Below the pieces are notes generated by a model. That model saw only the letters and a program-made list of their open reading frames with translations, was not told the origin of the DNA and made no database searches. A stretch of DNA of 64,000 nt from Flaccisagitta enflata (taxonomy: Eukaryota; Chaetognatha; Sagittoidea; Aphragmophora): positions 16,492,001 to 16,556,000 of the forward strand of contig OZ231126.1 of the NCBI GenBank assembly GCA_965153355.1, in the 5' to 3' direction. Shown piece by piece: positions 1 through 11,749 of the stretch (the stretch's first letter is position 1; each line of letters starts with the position of its first letter). The translations under genes were made by a program, and so were the position numbers.

Positions 1-2346
1 CTTCAAAATCTGTTTGTCTAATAAATATTTGTGGAGCTTATTGAACCGGTTTAATTGACAAATACAAAGGAGCGTCTTTTTTTTCCAATTCGCGTAGTAA
101 ATGAAAAACGCAGTTGTCTCTACTGTTAAGTTGGCTCTTACTTCTTTTTTCATTAATGAATGACTACAACGTGGATTACTTATCTTGTGATATTGAGTAG
201 CTTCTAAAACATGTTGCTGTGACTACAAATAATATCTTTACTTGGTAAAAGGGCTAACTGGCAAAACAATCGACCCAGGGTCGATTCTTGGTCGATTTTT
301 TGGGGGGGTTCGACCATGATTCGTTCGACCTGGTCAATTTTTAAAATCAATAGTTCGTGACAACTATGATGACAGGTATATTGATAAATGCACATTCCAA
401 AACAGATTCATCTCTGATTTCTCTGCATTTTCAAAAAAGACTAGTGATCTTCAAATTACTCTCATTTCTGCTTTGCTTTGAGCCATAAGAATGCGATTGG
501 TGCCAAATGGTAGAACTTTTGAAGCAGTTACTGAATCCCACCGATTTTCCCTACTTATCATTACTAGAAATGTATTTCTTTCTACCTATAGGTGAACAAA
601 GGCTTATTTCCTTGGTAGTATACACCCTGGCTCAAAGATTATGATGCATTATTCTTAAACCCAACAGATAAAAGGGGAAGCGAATCTACATCAGTCCATA
701 ATGATGGGTAGCCAAGGAGGATAATGGGCGCCATCTTTTGTTTCGGTACTTTATAGGCGGCGCGATTCCTGGAGAACCTTCAACAACCGAGAATAAAAGA
801 TTGGACTCAAAGTGCAACTGCCAATTGGGTTTACGAAAAAACAGCCCGAGGGTCTTTTTAAACCTTTACTTTAAACTTCCTATCATTTAGCAACTTATTG
901 AAGCATGAAGAGTTTGTTTTCAACATTAGTTTGTATTTTGTAGCTGCAATGATTTTCGATGAAGAGTCACTAGATCGACGCTTCCAATGGCAGATGAGGG
1001 AAACACGGAAATAATGAAAAATAGTCATAAAAAAAAAAATTGTTTATTGAAATTGCAAGGCATGCTAACATTTTTAACAAGTTGTGAAAAAATCACTTCA
1101 GATCATTCAGTCCAACGGTCATTCGGATTCTATGTCACAAGTTAACAGCAGAGTCGGATGTGTCAAAATGCATAAGGTTTTTTGACCAGAACATCATCAA
1201 GGAGTATAAAAACATTGATTTTAATTTATCATTTTATTTAAATTGCTTATTTATTCTAATAATAGCAAATATATTTAAAAATTTTTTTTTAATTTAGTTA
1301 AATGACGATCTCTTTGTTTTACTTCATAGAGGTGAAATTGAAATGCGTTTTGAAAAAAGCTTGCCCCCTAAAATGTCTACAGTGCTTGTGGGTTCAAATC
1401 GTAACTAATTTTGACGTTCTTGGTCTTGGTCAAAAGAGTTTTGTTTTCTGACGCCACTCTTGCTCATTAAAATTGTTGTTTGTTTGTTTATAATAGATAA
1501 GAATTATAAATAAAAAACAATTGATGACTGAAAAACACAACTTTATGTTCAGCTGATCAGAGTTAGAGTCCAGGGACTAAAAGGTCAACTTCAGAGCATT
1601 CAATCAAAATTGTTTTTAAGCATAAGCATTTCGTCCATGTTATGGTTAAAACAAGTTTTGTTCTCGACAACCTTAAGCTTTACAGGTTATTTCATTTTTT
1701 TACGCGATCTACTTCACAGCTAGTGTGAACACTCTTTGTAACGCATCTTTTAAAGAGGCTTTTTTTGTGTCACTCTGCGTGTCTCGCTCTGCTAAGGTAA
1801 GTTGCACAGGTGTATTATAAAAAACTGAGGACGTTTTTTTTTCATAACTAAATTGCATTTCCTCTGCGGGTACATGCAGTCAGACTTGAATTACAAAGCG
1901 CTCTACTGCTGGACTATCCCCAAAAATTGTTTTATCTGTGATTTTCTTCATTTTCTCAAAGAAAAATGATGCGAAATGATACATATCAAGTGGAACTTTG
2001 ACTTAGAGAAAAACGAGAGAGGGTGAGTTCTAGAAAATAAGCGTAGAATTCTCTGACCACTTTTTAAAAAAAATTTTAATGAAATTGAACATTATTCCTC
2101 AGCGATAAATGTCAATGAATTAAAGTTTTTTTCGCGACTTCCTCTTGCATAGGCGGGGAAAAAAATCAAGCATTATAGGCGACAGGAAGATACTCTCACC
2201 TTATTGCCTAATTTATTTCAAAATAACTGATTTTCCCATTTGCAAATAAAACAATCATCATAATGTTTAAGTATCTAAACTTAGTTTTTTTCAAAAAACA
2301 TCTTTTATGCAAATTGAATGGGGAAATAATGTTTGTCTTTGATAAA
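1..2346. other. AT-rich sequence, no gene seen
   Basis: No coding signal or exon recognised. GATGTGTCAAAATGCATAAGG at 1156 and its inverse near 2634 may mark the ends of an old 1.5-kb inverted-repeat element related to 12396-13099. Confidence 0.4.
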
Positions 2347-2454
2347 GGATAGTTGTGAGCAATCCGGAGTAAACACCATTGAAAGCTTGCAAGGCTTTCA
2401 TCCTTTGTAAATGCGAGAATTCTGGCCTCCTTTTGTAAGGCAATGTTGTTTCAA

Positions 2455-2460
<6 letters not shown>
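2347..2460 (+). repeat. Dispersed 120-bp repeat, copy 1
   Basis: GTGAGCAATCCGGAGT, GCAAGGCTTTCATCC and GAATTCTGGCCTCC shared with 15912-16035 and 63188-63320. Confidence 0.85.

Positions 2461-2532
<72 letters not shown>
2458..2532. repeat. (AT)n microsatellite
   Basis: About 37 AT units downstream of AGTRAP. Confidence 0.95.
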
Positions 2533-2534
<2 letters not shown>

Positions 2535-2717
2535 TGAAAGATTTATTTAGGATTTTAAAAAAATATATAAAATATCAACCAACTTGATTGTCTGGTCAAA
2601 AGACCTTTTGCAAATGGACACGCCCAAACAACATAGTAAAGTAATAACTGAATATGGGATGGCATGTTTTTTTTTCAATCGCGGACTTCTTTGGTTGAAG
2701 AGTCAGTAGTCGCCGCG

Positions 2718-3603
2718 TCAACTTTCAATCACGGGTTCGGGGTCGATGTTTTGATAAGGGCCTCTGCTTCTGCCTACGCCAGAAAGGCCTGAGGTGGCGT
2801 GAGCCAGACCTGCCGACATGCCCTCAGGAATAGGTAAGCCGTACTCTCCTCCTGAAGAGTTTAAGCCCATGAATTTCGATTGAGCAGTGACATAATCAAC
2901 AAGGGATATTTATCCATTACTACGCTGTCGTTGGGCACTTAATGCATGAACATATGTTTACCTCTTTCTTGCAAGATTCGGTAAATAAGAAAGGCACTGA
3001 ATGGTTTGACGAGCAAGTTCAAAATACACATTCCACCGGCGAACTGATGAGTAGCACTCCCATCTTGATAAATATAATTGGAGAAAGAAAGAAAGATTAG
3101 AGTAATATCTAAAATTGATCGGTATCCTAGCCATACTTGGGAATAATGGATATCCCATTCGAGAAGCAAGAAATGTATGTGGGTTGATCACTTACTTGTC
3201 GGGAATGACACGGAAAGGACAATGATGTCCAGGATGAGGCTTAATATATTGGTCGTCAACATCATTTCGATGGGAAGTGGATTTTCACTCTGGAGCAATC
3301 CCCAAAGGCCAAGCGCGAGATAGAAAATCTGGAAACGAAATAAAAACACTCCTTGAAAGATAGCCATGTAAAAAATGCGGGCTTATGAGACAATGTTCAG
3401 GCAATTAAAACAAAACAGTAGATGGTTGATTACAAAGGCAGCTATTGCCGACTGGTCCACTGGAAAAAGCCGTAAACCTGGGATTTTGTTTATTTATTCA
3501 TTGTTAAGTTATTATTGTTTTAAACATGTTTGTCTATCCGTTGGTCCATCAGTTAATCACATGCAAATGTGCATTTTAGGCCCTGCAGCTTTATTTGTCT
3601 GTG

Positions 3604-3665
<62 letters not shown>

Positions 3666-4301
3666 CGCGCGCTTGGAGCCCAAGGCGCCATACACCCTCT
3701 CTTACCTATAAATAATAATAGTATAACCTCATATTAATTTATTCTTTTTTTTACTTCGGGCAATAAAACAAGCAAAAACCCTCTTAAATACAAGCTGCTT
3801 CACTGCATTTTTAGTTGCAGACACTCAACTCTATAAGAGGCTTTGTCCGTCCGTCCCTCGATCCGTCCGTCGATCCGTCCGTCAGCATGAGTCGAAAAAT
3901 GGGAAAACGCGCATTTCCGCCCCTGCCCACCAGTCCGCAACTGGTGGCCGTGTATCCGGCCTTGTTAAATAGCAAACTCGATGATTAACATCTGGTTGGT
4001 GCCATTTGAAAAAAAAGTTAGCTCTTCCTTAGCTGTGAATATACTTACTAAAATTGCTCCAAATCAAAAAATTAAAAATTTTATTTTTCCCCGATATTCC
4101 AAAAAGTCGAATTACCACCCAGCCTTCTTATCGCTTGTCGACGCGATACTGTCGATAAATGCTGCAATCATCAAAGTACGAATAGGACGATACCTGGACA
4201 AAAACGAAACAGTTGGGCGCCCAAGTTCCAAGCGTGGCCAAAGCCGTCAAGGTAAAATGGACGAAGATGACGCATTTTAATGTTGTCAATGGCGCCTGCA
4301 T
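2718..4301 (-). CDS. AGTRAP: AGTRAP homologue (angiotensin II receptor-associated protein family), 4 exons
   Basis: Four coding exons on the minus strand: 4301-4194, 3328-3196, 3063-2962 and 2851-2718. All internal boundaries are AG/GT and the phases agree (0, 1, 1), giving 158 codons and a TGA stop; human AGTRAP is 159 residues. The start MQAPLTTLK leads into a first hydrophobic helix. Exon 2 reads IFYLALGLWGLLQ and then a third helix. Exon 3 holds FAGGMCILNLLVKPF, which lines up with the conserved VGMAILSLLLKPL region of the family. The tail ends GPYQNID, like YQTID in vertebrates. The family are small multi-pass membrane proteins of Golgi and vesicles that bind the AT1 receptor in mammals; what it binds in an invertebrate is unknown. 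Intron 1 (866 bp) holds a GT microsatellite and one HINE-like element. A possible poly(A) signal (TTTATT on plus) is at 2542-2547. The identification rests on recalled family sequence, not a search. Confidence 0.85.
3603..3672 (+). repeat. (GT)n-(GC)n microsatellite
   Basis: About 25 GT then 8 GC units in AGTRAP intron 1. Confidence 0.95.
3812..3966 (+). mobile_element. HINE-like element, type A (AGTRAP intron 1)
   Basis: TAGTTGCAGACACTCAAC, GTCCGTCC/GATCC core, CGAAAAATGGGAAAACGCGC, GTCCGCAACTGG, end CCGGCCTTGTT. It lies antisense to the gene. Confidence 0.88.
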
Positions 4302-4897
4302 CTTGATTCTTGGGCTTTAATACACGAAAGGATTGCTTGTTGTTTGCCAATTGATGATTCTTAACTCCTAAGTTCAAACATGTGTTTGCTTTAGCCCGAA
4401 ATTGTTCGATTGAGGCCAACGGAACCAGCAGACTTCTTAGGAGCTGAGTCAAGTCATTTTCTCTCCCCAATCATGAAAGACAGCAAAAAGCTCGGTAAGA
4501 GTCGCTAAATAAGCTTTCTCGAGCAAGAGCAAGAGGAAAACGGTTACTCCAGTATCAGTATCGGAGTTGAGGGCTGCGATTTGCAGTATTTACAAGTGTT
4601 CTCTTTAAATGTCCTTGGAAGAGAGGAACAGTGGAGAATGGTTAAACAGAAAGCTGAATAAATGTAGATATCAACTTAGCTCCCTGTGAGGATGGACAGA
4701 TGAAAAAAAACTATGTTTCACCCTGGTTAATTCAGAAGGAAAATTTACAATCATTGCATCTGCGTGACACTGTTACTTCTGAAAATTCTGCACCATAGAA
4801 AAACATGTACGAAACTGTCTCTAACAACATGGACTGAAACATTTACCAAAATAAGTATCTACGTTTATGACTATCAATTAATAAATCAAAATATTTT

Positions 4898-5110
4898 TAG
4901 TTGCGGACACGCAACTCTATACGAGGCTTTGTCCGTCCGTCGGTCCGATGGTCCGTTGGTCCGTCCGTGAGCACAAGTTAAAAATTGGGAAAACGCGTTT
5001 TCGATGCTTCTTGTGTACGTGGGTGAGTTGAGGGCGTTGTAGGTATGGATTGGGGTTGGATGCCCCTGCCCACCCGTCCGCAACGATATTGTGGCCCCGC
5101 GTTACTTGTT
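4898..5110 (+). mobile_element. HINE-like element, CACTTGTTA subtype
   Basis: TAGTTGCGGACACGCAAC start, GTCC/GTCGG core, GGTTGGATGCCCCTGCCCAC, CCGCAACGATATTGTGGCC and end GCGTTACTTGTT. It lies 600 bp upstream of the AGTRAP start codon. Confidence 0.82.
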
Positions 5111-5283
5111 TCTGTAAATACTAATCGTCCTCAACAACTGAACAAACTGAGGCAGTGTTTCATTATCTGAAGGAGTTTGTATGAAAGTCACTTGGCTCTC
5201 GACCAATTCTCAACTTAAGCATTACAAAGAGATGGACGGACAGTGTCCTTACAGAGATACGTGAGCGTATATGGAAATAGCTA

Positions 5284-7375
5284 CAGTACCGGAATCAAAG
5301 AACTGGTGATAAGGAGGGAAGCCATATCTCTCCAATTACCAGGATATGAGATCTGAAATTTTTCTGTGGTGTGCACCTATAGTACCCCCACCCCCCATAA
5401 GGGTTTGGAGCTGTTCCAGGCAATTTTTGTTTTTGGTTGTCAAAAAAAATTTTTTTCTAAAAATTGCTATTGTAGGCTAAAATTTTTTTTTTAAAAATTG
5501 TCTTTTATGTTAGATACAGGTAATGCCAAGAGCTACAAATTTCATTTTTTGAAAAATATTTTCTGCCAATTTTTAAGGGAACAACACTAAAAAACAAAAA
5601 TTTCAAAAAAATGAAAAATAGCTATAATTTCCTTAATAATTGGCTTAACATGATAATTTTTGGCATGAAAGTAGTCCTGAAAACCTTCAATGTGTATGCA
5701 AAATTTTAAGTCATAGTTGAATTTTAAAGGAGTTATAGCATTTTGAAATTTTAATGATTTTTTGTAAAAACCATATTTTCCTATAAATTTTTTTTTGTCA
5801 ACCATTTTTCTTAAAATTTCATATACAAACAAAGTAACTGATGAATTTTTGCTTCAAAAAAAAATTTGGCCACTGTGACCCCTTAAAAAAATTTTTTTTC
5901 TAAAAAATTGCAAAAATGACCCATTTTTCAAAGTTGAATAAAAACTGTTCCTGTCATCCGATCATCTTCATTTTTGGTGGAGTTGTTACCTATTATCTAC
6001 CCTAACTTCACCTAAAATTTGAGCTCACTGCGCCAAACGGTTGCGGAGATATTGACGTTCAAAGTTACTTTGTCAGAGCAAAATCAGCAAAATTGGCATT
6101 TTGGCCATTTTTGAGCTTGCATAAAATTTCATTTTTTCTTCTAGAGACCTCCATTTTAGCTGAAGTTACTAAGGTTTAAGCATATATTCATATTCCAAAA
6201 TTTCACACTTGTCAGCCAAGCCATTTTAGGGATATGATGGTCCAAAGTTTTAAAAAACACCAATTTTTCAACAAAAATTACAATGAAAATTTTTCAAAAA
6301 AATTTTTAAAAAAAGGTTGTCCTCCGGGTTTTGGATCTGGGTGAATTAGATAATTCCCAATTGTGTTGAACCCCCCTTTGAAAACCATTTTGAGAAAAAT
6401 TTTTGCTTATTTTTTTCCTGAAGATTTGGTTGAAAAATTGGCATTTTTAAAAACTTTGGACCATCATATCCCTAAAACGGCTTGGCTGACAAGTGTGAAA
6501 TTTTGGAATATGAATATATGCTTAAACCTGAGTAACTTCAGCTAAAATGGAGGTCTCTGGAAGAAAAAATGAAATTTTATGCAAGCTCAAAAATGGCCAA
6601 AATGCCATTTTGCTGATTTTGCTGACAAAACTTTGAAAGTCAATATCTCAAACCGTTTGCAGTGAGCTCAAATTTTAGGTGAAGTTAGGGTAGATAATAG
6701 GTAACAACTCCACCAAAAATGAAGATGATCGGATGACAGGAACAGTTTTTATTCAACTTTGAAAAATGGGTCATTTTGCAATTTTGAGAAAAAATTTTTT
6801 AAGGGGTCAAGTGGCCAAATTTTTTTGGCAAAAATTCATCAGTTACTTTTTGTATATGAAATTTTAAGAAAAATGGTTGACAAAAAATTTTATAGGAAAA
6901 AATGGTTTTTACAAAAATCATTAAAATTTCAAAATGCTATAACTCCTTTAAAATTCAACTATGACTGTTGAAATTTTGCATACACATTGAAGGTTTCAGG
7001 ACTACTTTCATGCCAAAAATTATCATGTTAAGCCAATTATTTTATTTTTTTTTTCATTTTTTGTTTTTTTAGTGTCGTTCCCTTAAAAATTGGCGGAAAA
7101 TATTTTTTAAAAAATGAAATTTGTAGCTCTTGGCATTACCTATATCTAACATAAAAGACAATTTTTGAAATAAATTTTTTAGCCTACAATAGCAATTTTT
7201 AGAAAAAAAAAATTTTTGACAACCAAAAACAAAAATTGCCCGGAACAGCTCCAAACCCTTATGGGGGGTCGGGGTACTATAGATGCACACCACAGAAAAA
7301 TTTCAGATCTCATATCCTTGTAATTGGAGAGATATGGCTTCCCTCCTTATCACCAGTTCTTTGATTCCGGTACTG
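5284..7375. mobile_element. 2.1-kb fold-back element with TA target duplication (Tc1/mariner-like)
   Basis: The left end CAGTACCGGAATCAAAG and the right end CTTTGATTCCGGTACTG are inverted copies, flanked by TA at 5282-5283 and 7376-7377. The arms run inward almost unbroken to about 6275 and back from about 6430, leaving a 150-bp centre, so nearly the whole element can pair with itself. No transposase is visible; the short AT-rich frames in it are chance. TA duplication and CAGT ends suggest mobilisation by a Tc1/mariner enzyme. Confidence 0.85.
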
Positions 7376-7549
7376 TATGCTTGGACTTTTGTTTTTCAAA
7401 AGTTTCCATTAAAAGATTGAAGCGAACTCTCAAGGGAAGCTGAGACATTTTGAACAGAAGAACATCGTTCGAAGATGGTTGCGCCCAAGGATTTTCAAGC
7501 CGGGACGCCGCTCTCAACTCAAGACCAAAAAAAAAACTGGTAATGTTGA

Positions 7550-7627
7550 TTGGCTTTTGCAATTTCAACTGTTACTGATTTTGTTTGCCATGCTCTTCTC
7601 TCTTTTTACAGAAAAAAAAACTCAAGA
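7550..7627 (+). pseudogene. 5' stub of the LINE fragment and candidate LINE target repeat
   Basis: TACTGATTTTGTTTGCCATG at about 7573 recurs at about 10852, just beyond the LINE 3' end, with partial similarity on both sides. This may be the target duplication of the 5'-truncated LINE. The codons just before 7628 (TQD) continue in frame across the hAT-like insertion into the downstream reading frame. Confidence 0.5.
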
Positions 7628-7635
7628 CCCAGCAT

Positions 7636-9653
7636 TAGGGCCAACGGTTTTTGCATCAAATCAATTGAACACCCCAGCCTGCATTTTTTTAAAACAGACT
7701 ATGTCTATACTGTTGAAAACTACTCGCTATATGACTTTTCTCCGTGATTTAGAGGTGCCAGATTTGAGATTTTGATCATATCTTGATGGTGGTTTTGGTA
7801 AAAATGTCAAATTTAGGTCATTTTGGCCGCCAAATTGGGCCACTTAGCCTTAGAAATCAAACCTAAAATCCATGAGATTATAAAACTAGAGCTCAAGATC
7901 TCACTAGTGGTGCAATTCGCATGTTTCTATCATTTTTCGTTTAGATTTGAGAGCATTTCAAAGACGAAAGGGTTTGAAGGGAAAATGGCAGCTTCAATTT
8001 CAGTGGCAATTTTGACATTTTTCACAAATTTCAATATTTTGCGGCTTTGGATGGACCAATCTGCATAAAATTGGTGATCAAATTGAAGAGTTTTTCCTGT
8101 TCTAGCTGATGGTAAAAAATTTTTTGATCGATATTCCCCCCAAAAAATTTTAGAGACTGTAGAAGCAGGTGCAAAAAAATCGATTTTTTTGCAAATTGGT
8201 CAATTTTGGATGAAAAATTAGGCCACTTCCAATTCATAAAAAGACTTAAAATCCATGAGCAAAATGAAGTACTGCTCAGGAGCTAACCAGTGGTGCAATC
8301 GGCGTGTCAGTATGTTTTTGCATTTATATTTTAAAGAACTACAAAGATAAAAAAATACCCAAAAATTGTTATTTTGACATACCCTTAGATCTTTGAAGTT
8401 CTATAAAACCTAAATGAAAAAACATACTGACACGTCGATTGTATAGAAACCTGACAAACAGACAAACAAACCCAAAACAGGGCAAGGCAACGGTGAAAAT
8501 GTCCAGGGCAGTAATGCTGTCTTCGTCTCTGAGGATACGGGTATCTCCAAGGTCTGCCAGTGGGCAGGGACGTCCTCTGCAACCCAAATGGCGAAGAGGT
8601 GGGAAGGTCACCCACAAACAACAACCTCCCAAGCAAAAGCTGTATAATATTTGTAGTCTGAATCTCTTGAGGCAGTTTTGTATCTTTCTCTTTGGGCCTC
8701 TTTTAGGCAAAATATCTCCACTGATCTGGGCAGGAAAAATGGCATAAAAATCATGATGAAAACTTGAGGTGTTTATTGTAGCAGGGCAGCAACAAGACTG
8801 AATAAGAATTGACAATGCTCAAAAGTAAGGGATTGTAGGGGGCAAATGTTGGGGAAGAGGAAGAGGATCAGTAGCGCCACCTGTCGGGATAAAAAGGTAA
8901 TCAAATAGAGGGCGCAATCGTAGGTTGGGTAAAAGAGCAAAAAAACAAGATGGAGGATACGGGCATTTAGTCTGTCGGGTTCAACAATTGCACCACTGGT
9001 TAGTTCCTGAGCAGTACTTTATTTTGCTCATGGATTTTAAGTCTTTTTATAAATTGGAAGTGGCCTAATTTTTCATCCAAAATTGACCAATTTGCAAAAA
9101 AAAAATCGACTTTTTTGCACCTGCTTCTACAGTCTCTAAACATTTTCGAGGGGAATATCGATCAAAATTTTTTTTACCATCAGCTAGATCAGGAAAAACT
9201 CTTCGATTTGATCACCAATTTTATGCAGATTGGTCCATCCAAAGCCGCGAAATATTGAAATTTGTTAAAAATGTCAAAATTGCCACTGAAATTGAAGCTG
9301 CAATTTTCCCTTCAAACCCTTTCATCTTTGAAATGCTCTCAAATCTAAACGAAAAATGATAGAAACATGCGGATTGCACCACTAGTGAGATCTTGAGCTC
9401 TAGTTTTATAATCTCATGGATTTTAGGTTTGATTTCTAAGGCTAAGTGGCCGAATTAGGCAGCCAAAATGACCTAAATTTGACATTTTTACCACAACCAC
9501 CATCAAGTTATTAGCAAAATATCAAATCTGGCACCTCTAAATCACGGAGAAAAGTCATATGGCAAGTAGTTTTCAACAGTATAGACATAGTCTGTTTAAA
9601 AAAGCTGCAGGCTGGGGTGTTCAATTGATTTGATGCAAAAAACGTTGGCCCTA
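7636..9653. mobile_element. 2.0-kb long-TIR element with 8-bp target duplication (hAT-like)
   Basis: Ends are TAGGGCCAACG and CGTTGGCCCTA. The 8-bp duplication CCCAGCAT is at 7628-7635 and 9654-9661. The inverted arms are about 670 bp (7636-8301 and 8984-9653) around a 680-bp unique centre. TAGGG ends with 8-bp duplications fit the hAT superfamily. No hAT transposase is recognised; the centre has a 148-codon minus frame (8369-8815) without recognisable features. It is inserted in a LINE reading frame. Confidence 0.85.
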
Positions 9654-10720
9654 CCCAGCATGGATCTTGGCGTCTCTCCCTGTGTCTCTTGGGGGCCTTG
9701 GCCTGAGAAGTGCCGCCATTCAAAGTCCAGCTGCCTTCGTCGCATCCAACCTGCAAACGTCCCACCTGGTGGAGAAGATAATTGCACCACACAAAACCCT
9801 CCGTGACATCACTGCTGCAACTTCCTTGCTCACCAACAACTCAGCCAATGCCACAACTCCTTTGCCCGAGGAAGGTCTAACAGCAAAGACTCCACAAAAG
9901 CTTCTCTGGCGTCGCATTGACGAATCCCGCCTCCATCATCTCGAAAACATGGACACTGGGGATCGCTTTCCGATTGTCCTTCAATCAGTGCGTCAGCAGG
10001 GGACTGGGGCCTTTCTAAACGTCGTTCCATCACCAACTCTAGGCCTCTACATCCCTCCGCGCGAATTCACTCTGGCCACAAAATACCGTCTTGGACTCCC
10101 GGTCTACCCAAGTCCTGGGCCCTGCCCACTCTGCCAGAAGGACTCTGATATCTATGGAGATCACGCCATCTCAGCGTGCATTGTCAGTGGTGATCGAACT
10201 CGCCGCCATGACACCCTAGTCAATGTCATCTACGAACGTTCTCAATCAGCGCTCCTGCGCCCTACGAAGGAAGAGCGGAATCTTCTCGACGACCGTTCTA
10301 GGCCCGGCGACATCACGTTCGAGCAGTCATGGCCGCTCTGCCCGGGGAAGATGAAAATCGCTTTAGACGTCACGGTTGCGTCTCCATTTCGTCAAGACTC
10401 CCGCTCTCATTCCGCTGCAGATGCCACCTTTGTCTTGAAAAAGGCGCGCGAACACAAATTTTCAAAAGTACGAAAACAAACTTCCTCTCGGCGTCGGCTT
10501 AGTCCCCCTCCCGGTCACCACTTTCGGTCTATGGGAAGAAAACGCGGCGGCCAACCTCGTCGAAATCGTCAACGTTCAGTCCAACAACTTGCGTGGCAAC
10601 AAAAAGAATAACAAGAGACATTTCTTCGAGCGCCTGTCTGTAACACTACAACGTGAGAACGGCTCCATGTTACTTGAACGCAGTCCGCTCCCTGCAGCAA
10701 GCGTAGATGGTGAACTCTAA
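9654..10720 (+). pseudogene. Non-LTR retrotransposon, C-terminal RT/endonuclease end (RLE type)
   Basis: The frame begins in the C-terminal RT region (ASLPVSLGGLGLRSA) and carries CPLC followed by GDHAISAC: a CX2C-X8-HX4C spacing as in R2-type elements. Then come RTRRHD, RPGDI and DVTV, the layout of their restriction-like endonuclease. A +1 frameshift near 10468 cuts the open frame, which otherwise ends at 10611 in unrelated sequence. Past the shift the homologous frame continues to a TAA at 10718-10720 (SVTLQRENGSMLLERSPLP). The upstream RT is missing. The copy is therefore 5'-truncated, frameshifted and split by the hAT-like element at 7636-9653. The clade (R2, NeSL, R4 or Hero group) is inferred from these motifs only. 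Confidence 0.75.
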
Positions 10721-11120
10721 ATCGTTACCTCGCCTTCCGTCCTTTGTGATTCGTCAAATGTGATTTCCATTTTTGCCTTCTATACATTCATATGTTATCT
10801 TCTGTTATAAAAAAATCTGTTAATTTTTCATGCCTTCGCAATCTCATTACTACTGATTTTGTTTGCCATGCTCTCCCATTTATTTTCGGAAAAAAATTCG
10901 TCGCCGTTGCCGGTCGCCGTTAAAAAGAAGTCGCCGTGGTCGATCGCCTTCATCTCTTCGTCGCGCCGCGCTGTTCTAAGGTATCTTACCCTTACGAGGA
11001 TGCATTGATTTGGAGAATAACGGCGAAAGCAGTTTTTTCTCATTAGAAGATATCTTTTAATAACGTTTTTGTCTGTGATATGCATTCATCTCTTTGTCGC
11101 TGAAGAAAAATATTGATATA
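10721..11120. other. LINE 3' UTR and flank
   Basis: This contains the presumed LINE 3' UTR, an A-rich end near 10808 and the repeat of the 7573 sequence near 10852. I see no gene. Confidence 0.5.
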
Positions 11121-11149
11121 CTACCTAGGAACTAAGTATTGCGGTCTAC

Positions 11150-11636
11150 GTGTAGGAGACGGCCGCACTTGTTTATACCATTCCAACCTTTGTTTTATCA
11201 CCAGATTCAACAGGGTTGAACATTTGGATAGGTTGGAATTTGGGTTATAGGGGTAGGGTTGGGTTTTGGGGTAAGGGAAGGGTTGGGTTTAGGGGTAGGG
11301 TTGGGTTTAGGGGTAGGGTTGGGTTTAGGGGTAGGGTTGGGTTTAGGGGTAGGGTTGGGTTTAGGGGTAGGGTTGGGTTTAGGGGTAGGGTTGGGTTTAG
11401 GGGTAGGGTTGGGTTTAGGGGTAGGGTTGGGTTTAGGGGTAGGGTTGGGTTTTAGGGTAGGGTTGGGTTTTAGGGTAGGGTGGGGTTCTAGGGTAGGGTT
11501 GGGTTTTGGGGTAGGGCTGGGTTTAGGGGTGGGGTTGAGTTAGAGGGTAGGGATGTCACCCAAAGTTCATTGTCCGTAGCATTGCATTAAAAAATGCCAA
11601 AACATACGTTTACATAAGTGCGGCCGTCTCCTACAC
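11150..11636. mobile_element. MITE with GTGTAGGAGACGG ends
   Basis: A 21-bp perfect inverted repeat begins GTGTAGGAGACGGCCGCACTT at 11150 and ends at 11636. I see no clear target duplication. Its interior is mostly an 18-bp G-rich tandem array. Confidence 0.65.
11215..11555 (+). repeat. Telomere-like 18-bp tandem array
   Basis: About 17 copies of an 18-bp unit, GGGGTAGGGTTGGGTTTA, more variable at both ends. Three G-runs per unit resemble the animal telomere repeat TTAGGG and could form G-quadruplexes. It is interstitial, inside a MITE. Confidence 0.9.
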
Positions 11637-11749
11637 CTTTGCCAGTATTGCAACAGCTTTAGACTAAGATAAGTTGGCTTTGAGACATAACTTTTAAGCT
11701 ACATCGAATTTTCTTCAAATCTAGCGCCATGCTAGAATTCTTGGTCAGT

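Noticed and set aside
5587-7293. Several 60-80 codon Phe/Lys-rich frames
   Set aside because: They lie in the AT-rich arms of a palindrome and mirror each other; not genes.
8369-8815. 148-codon minus frame in the centre of the hAT-like element
   Set aside because: No transposase motif or other recognisable domain; the opposite strand is also open in part.
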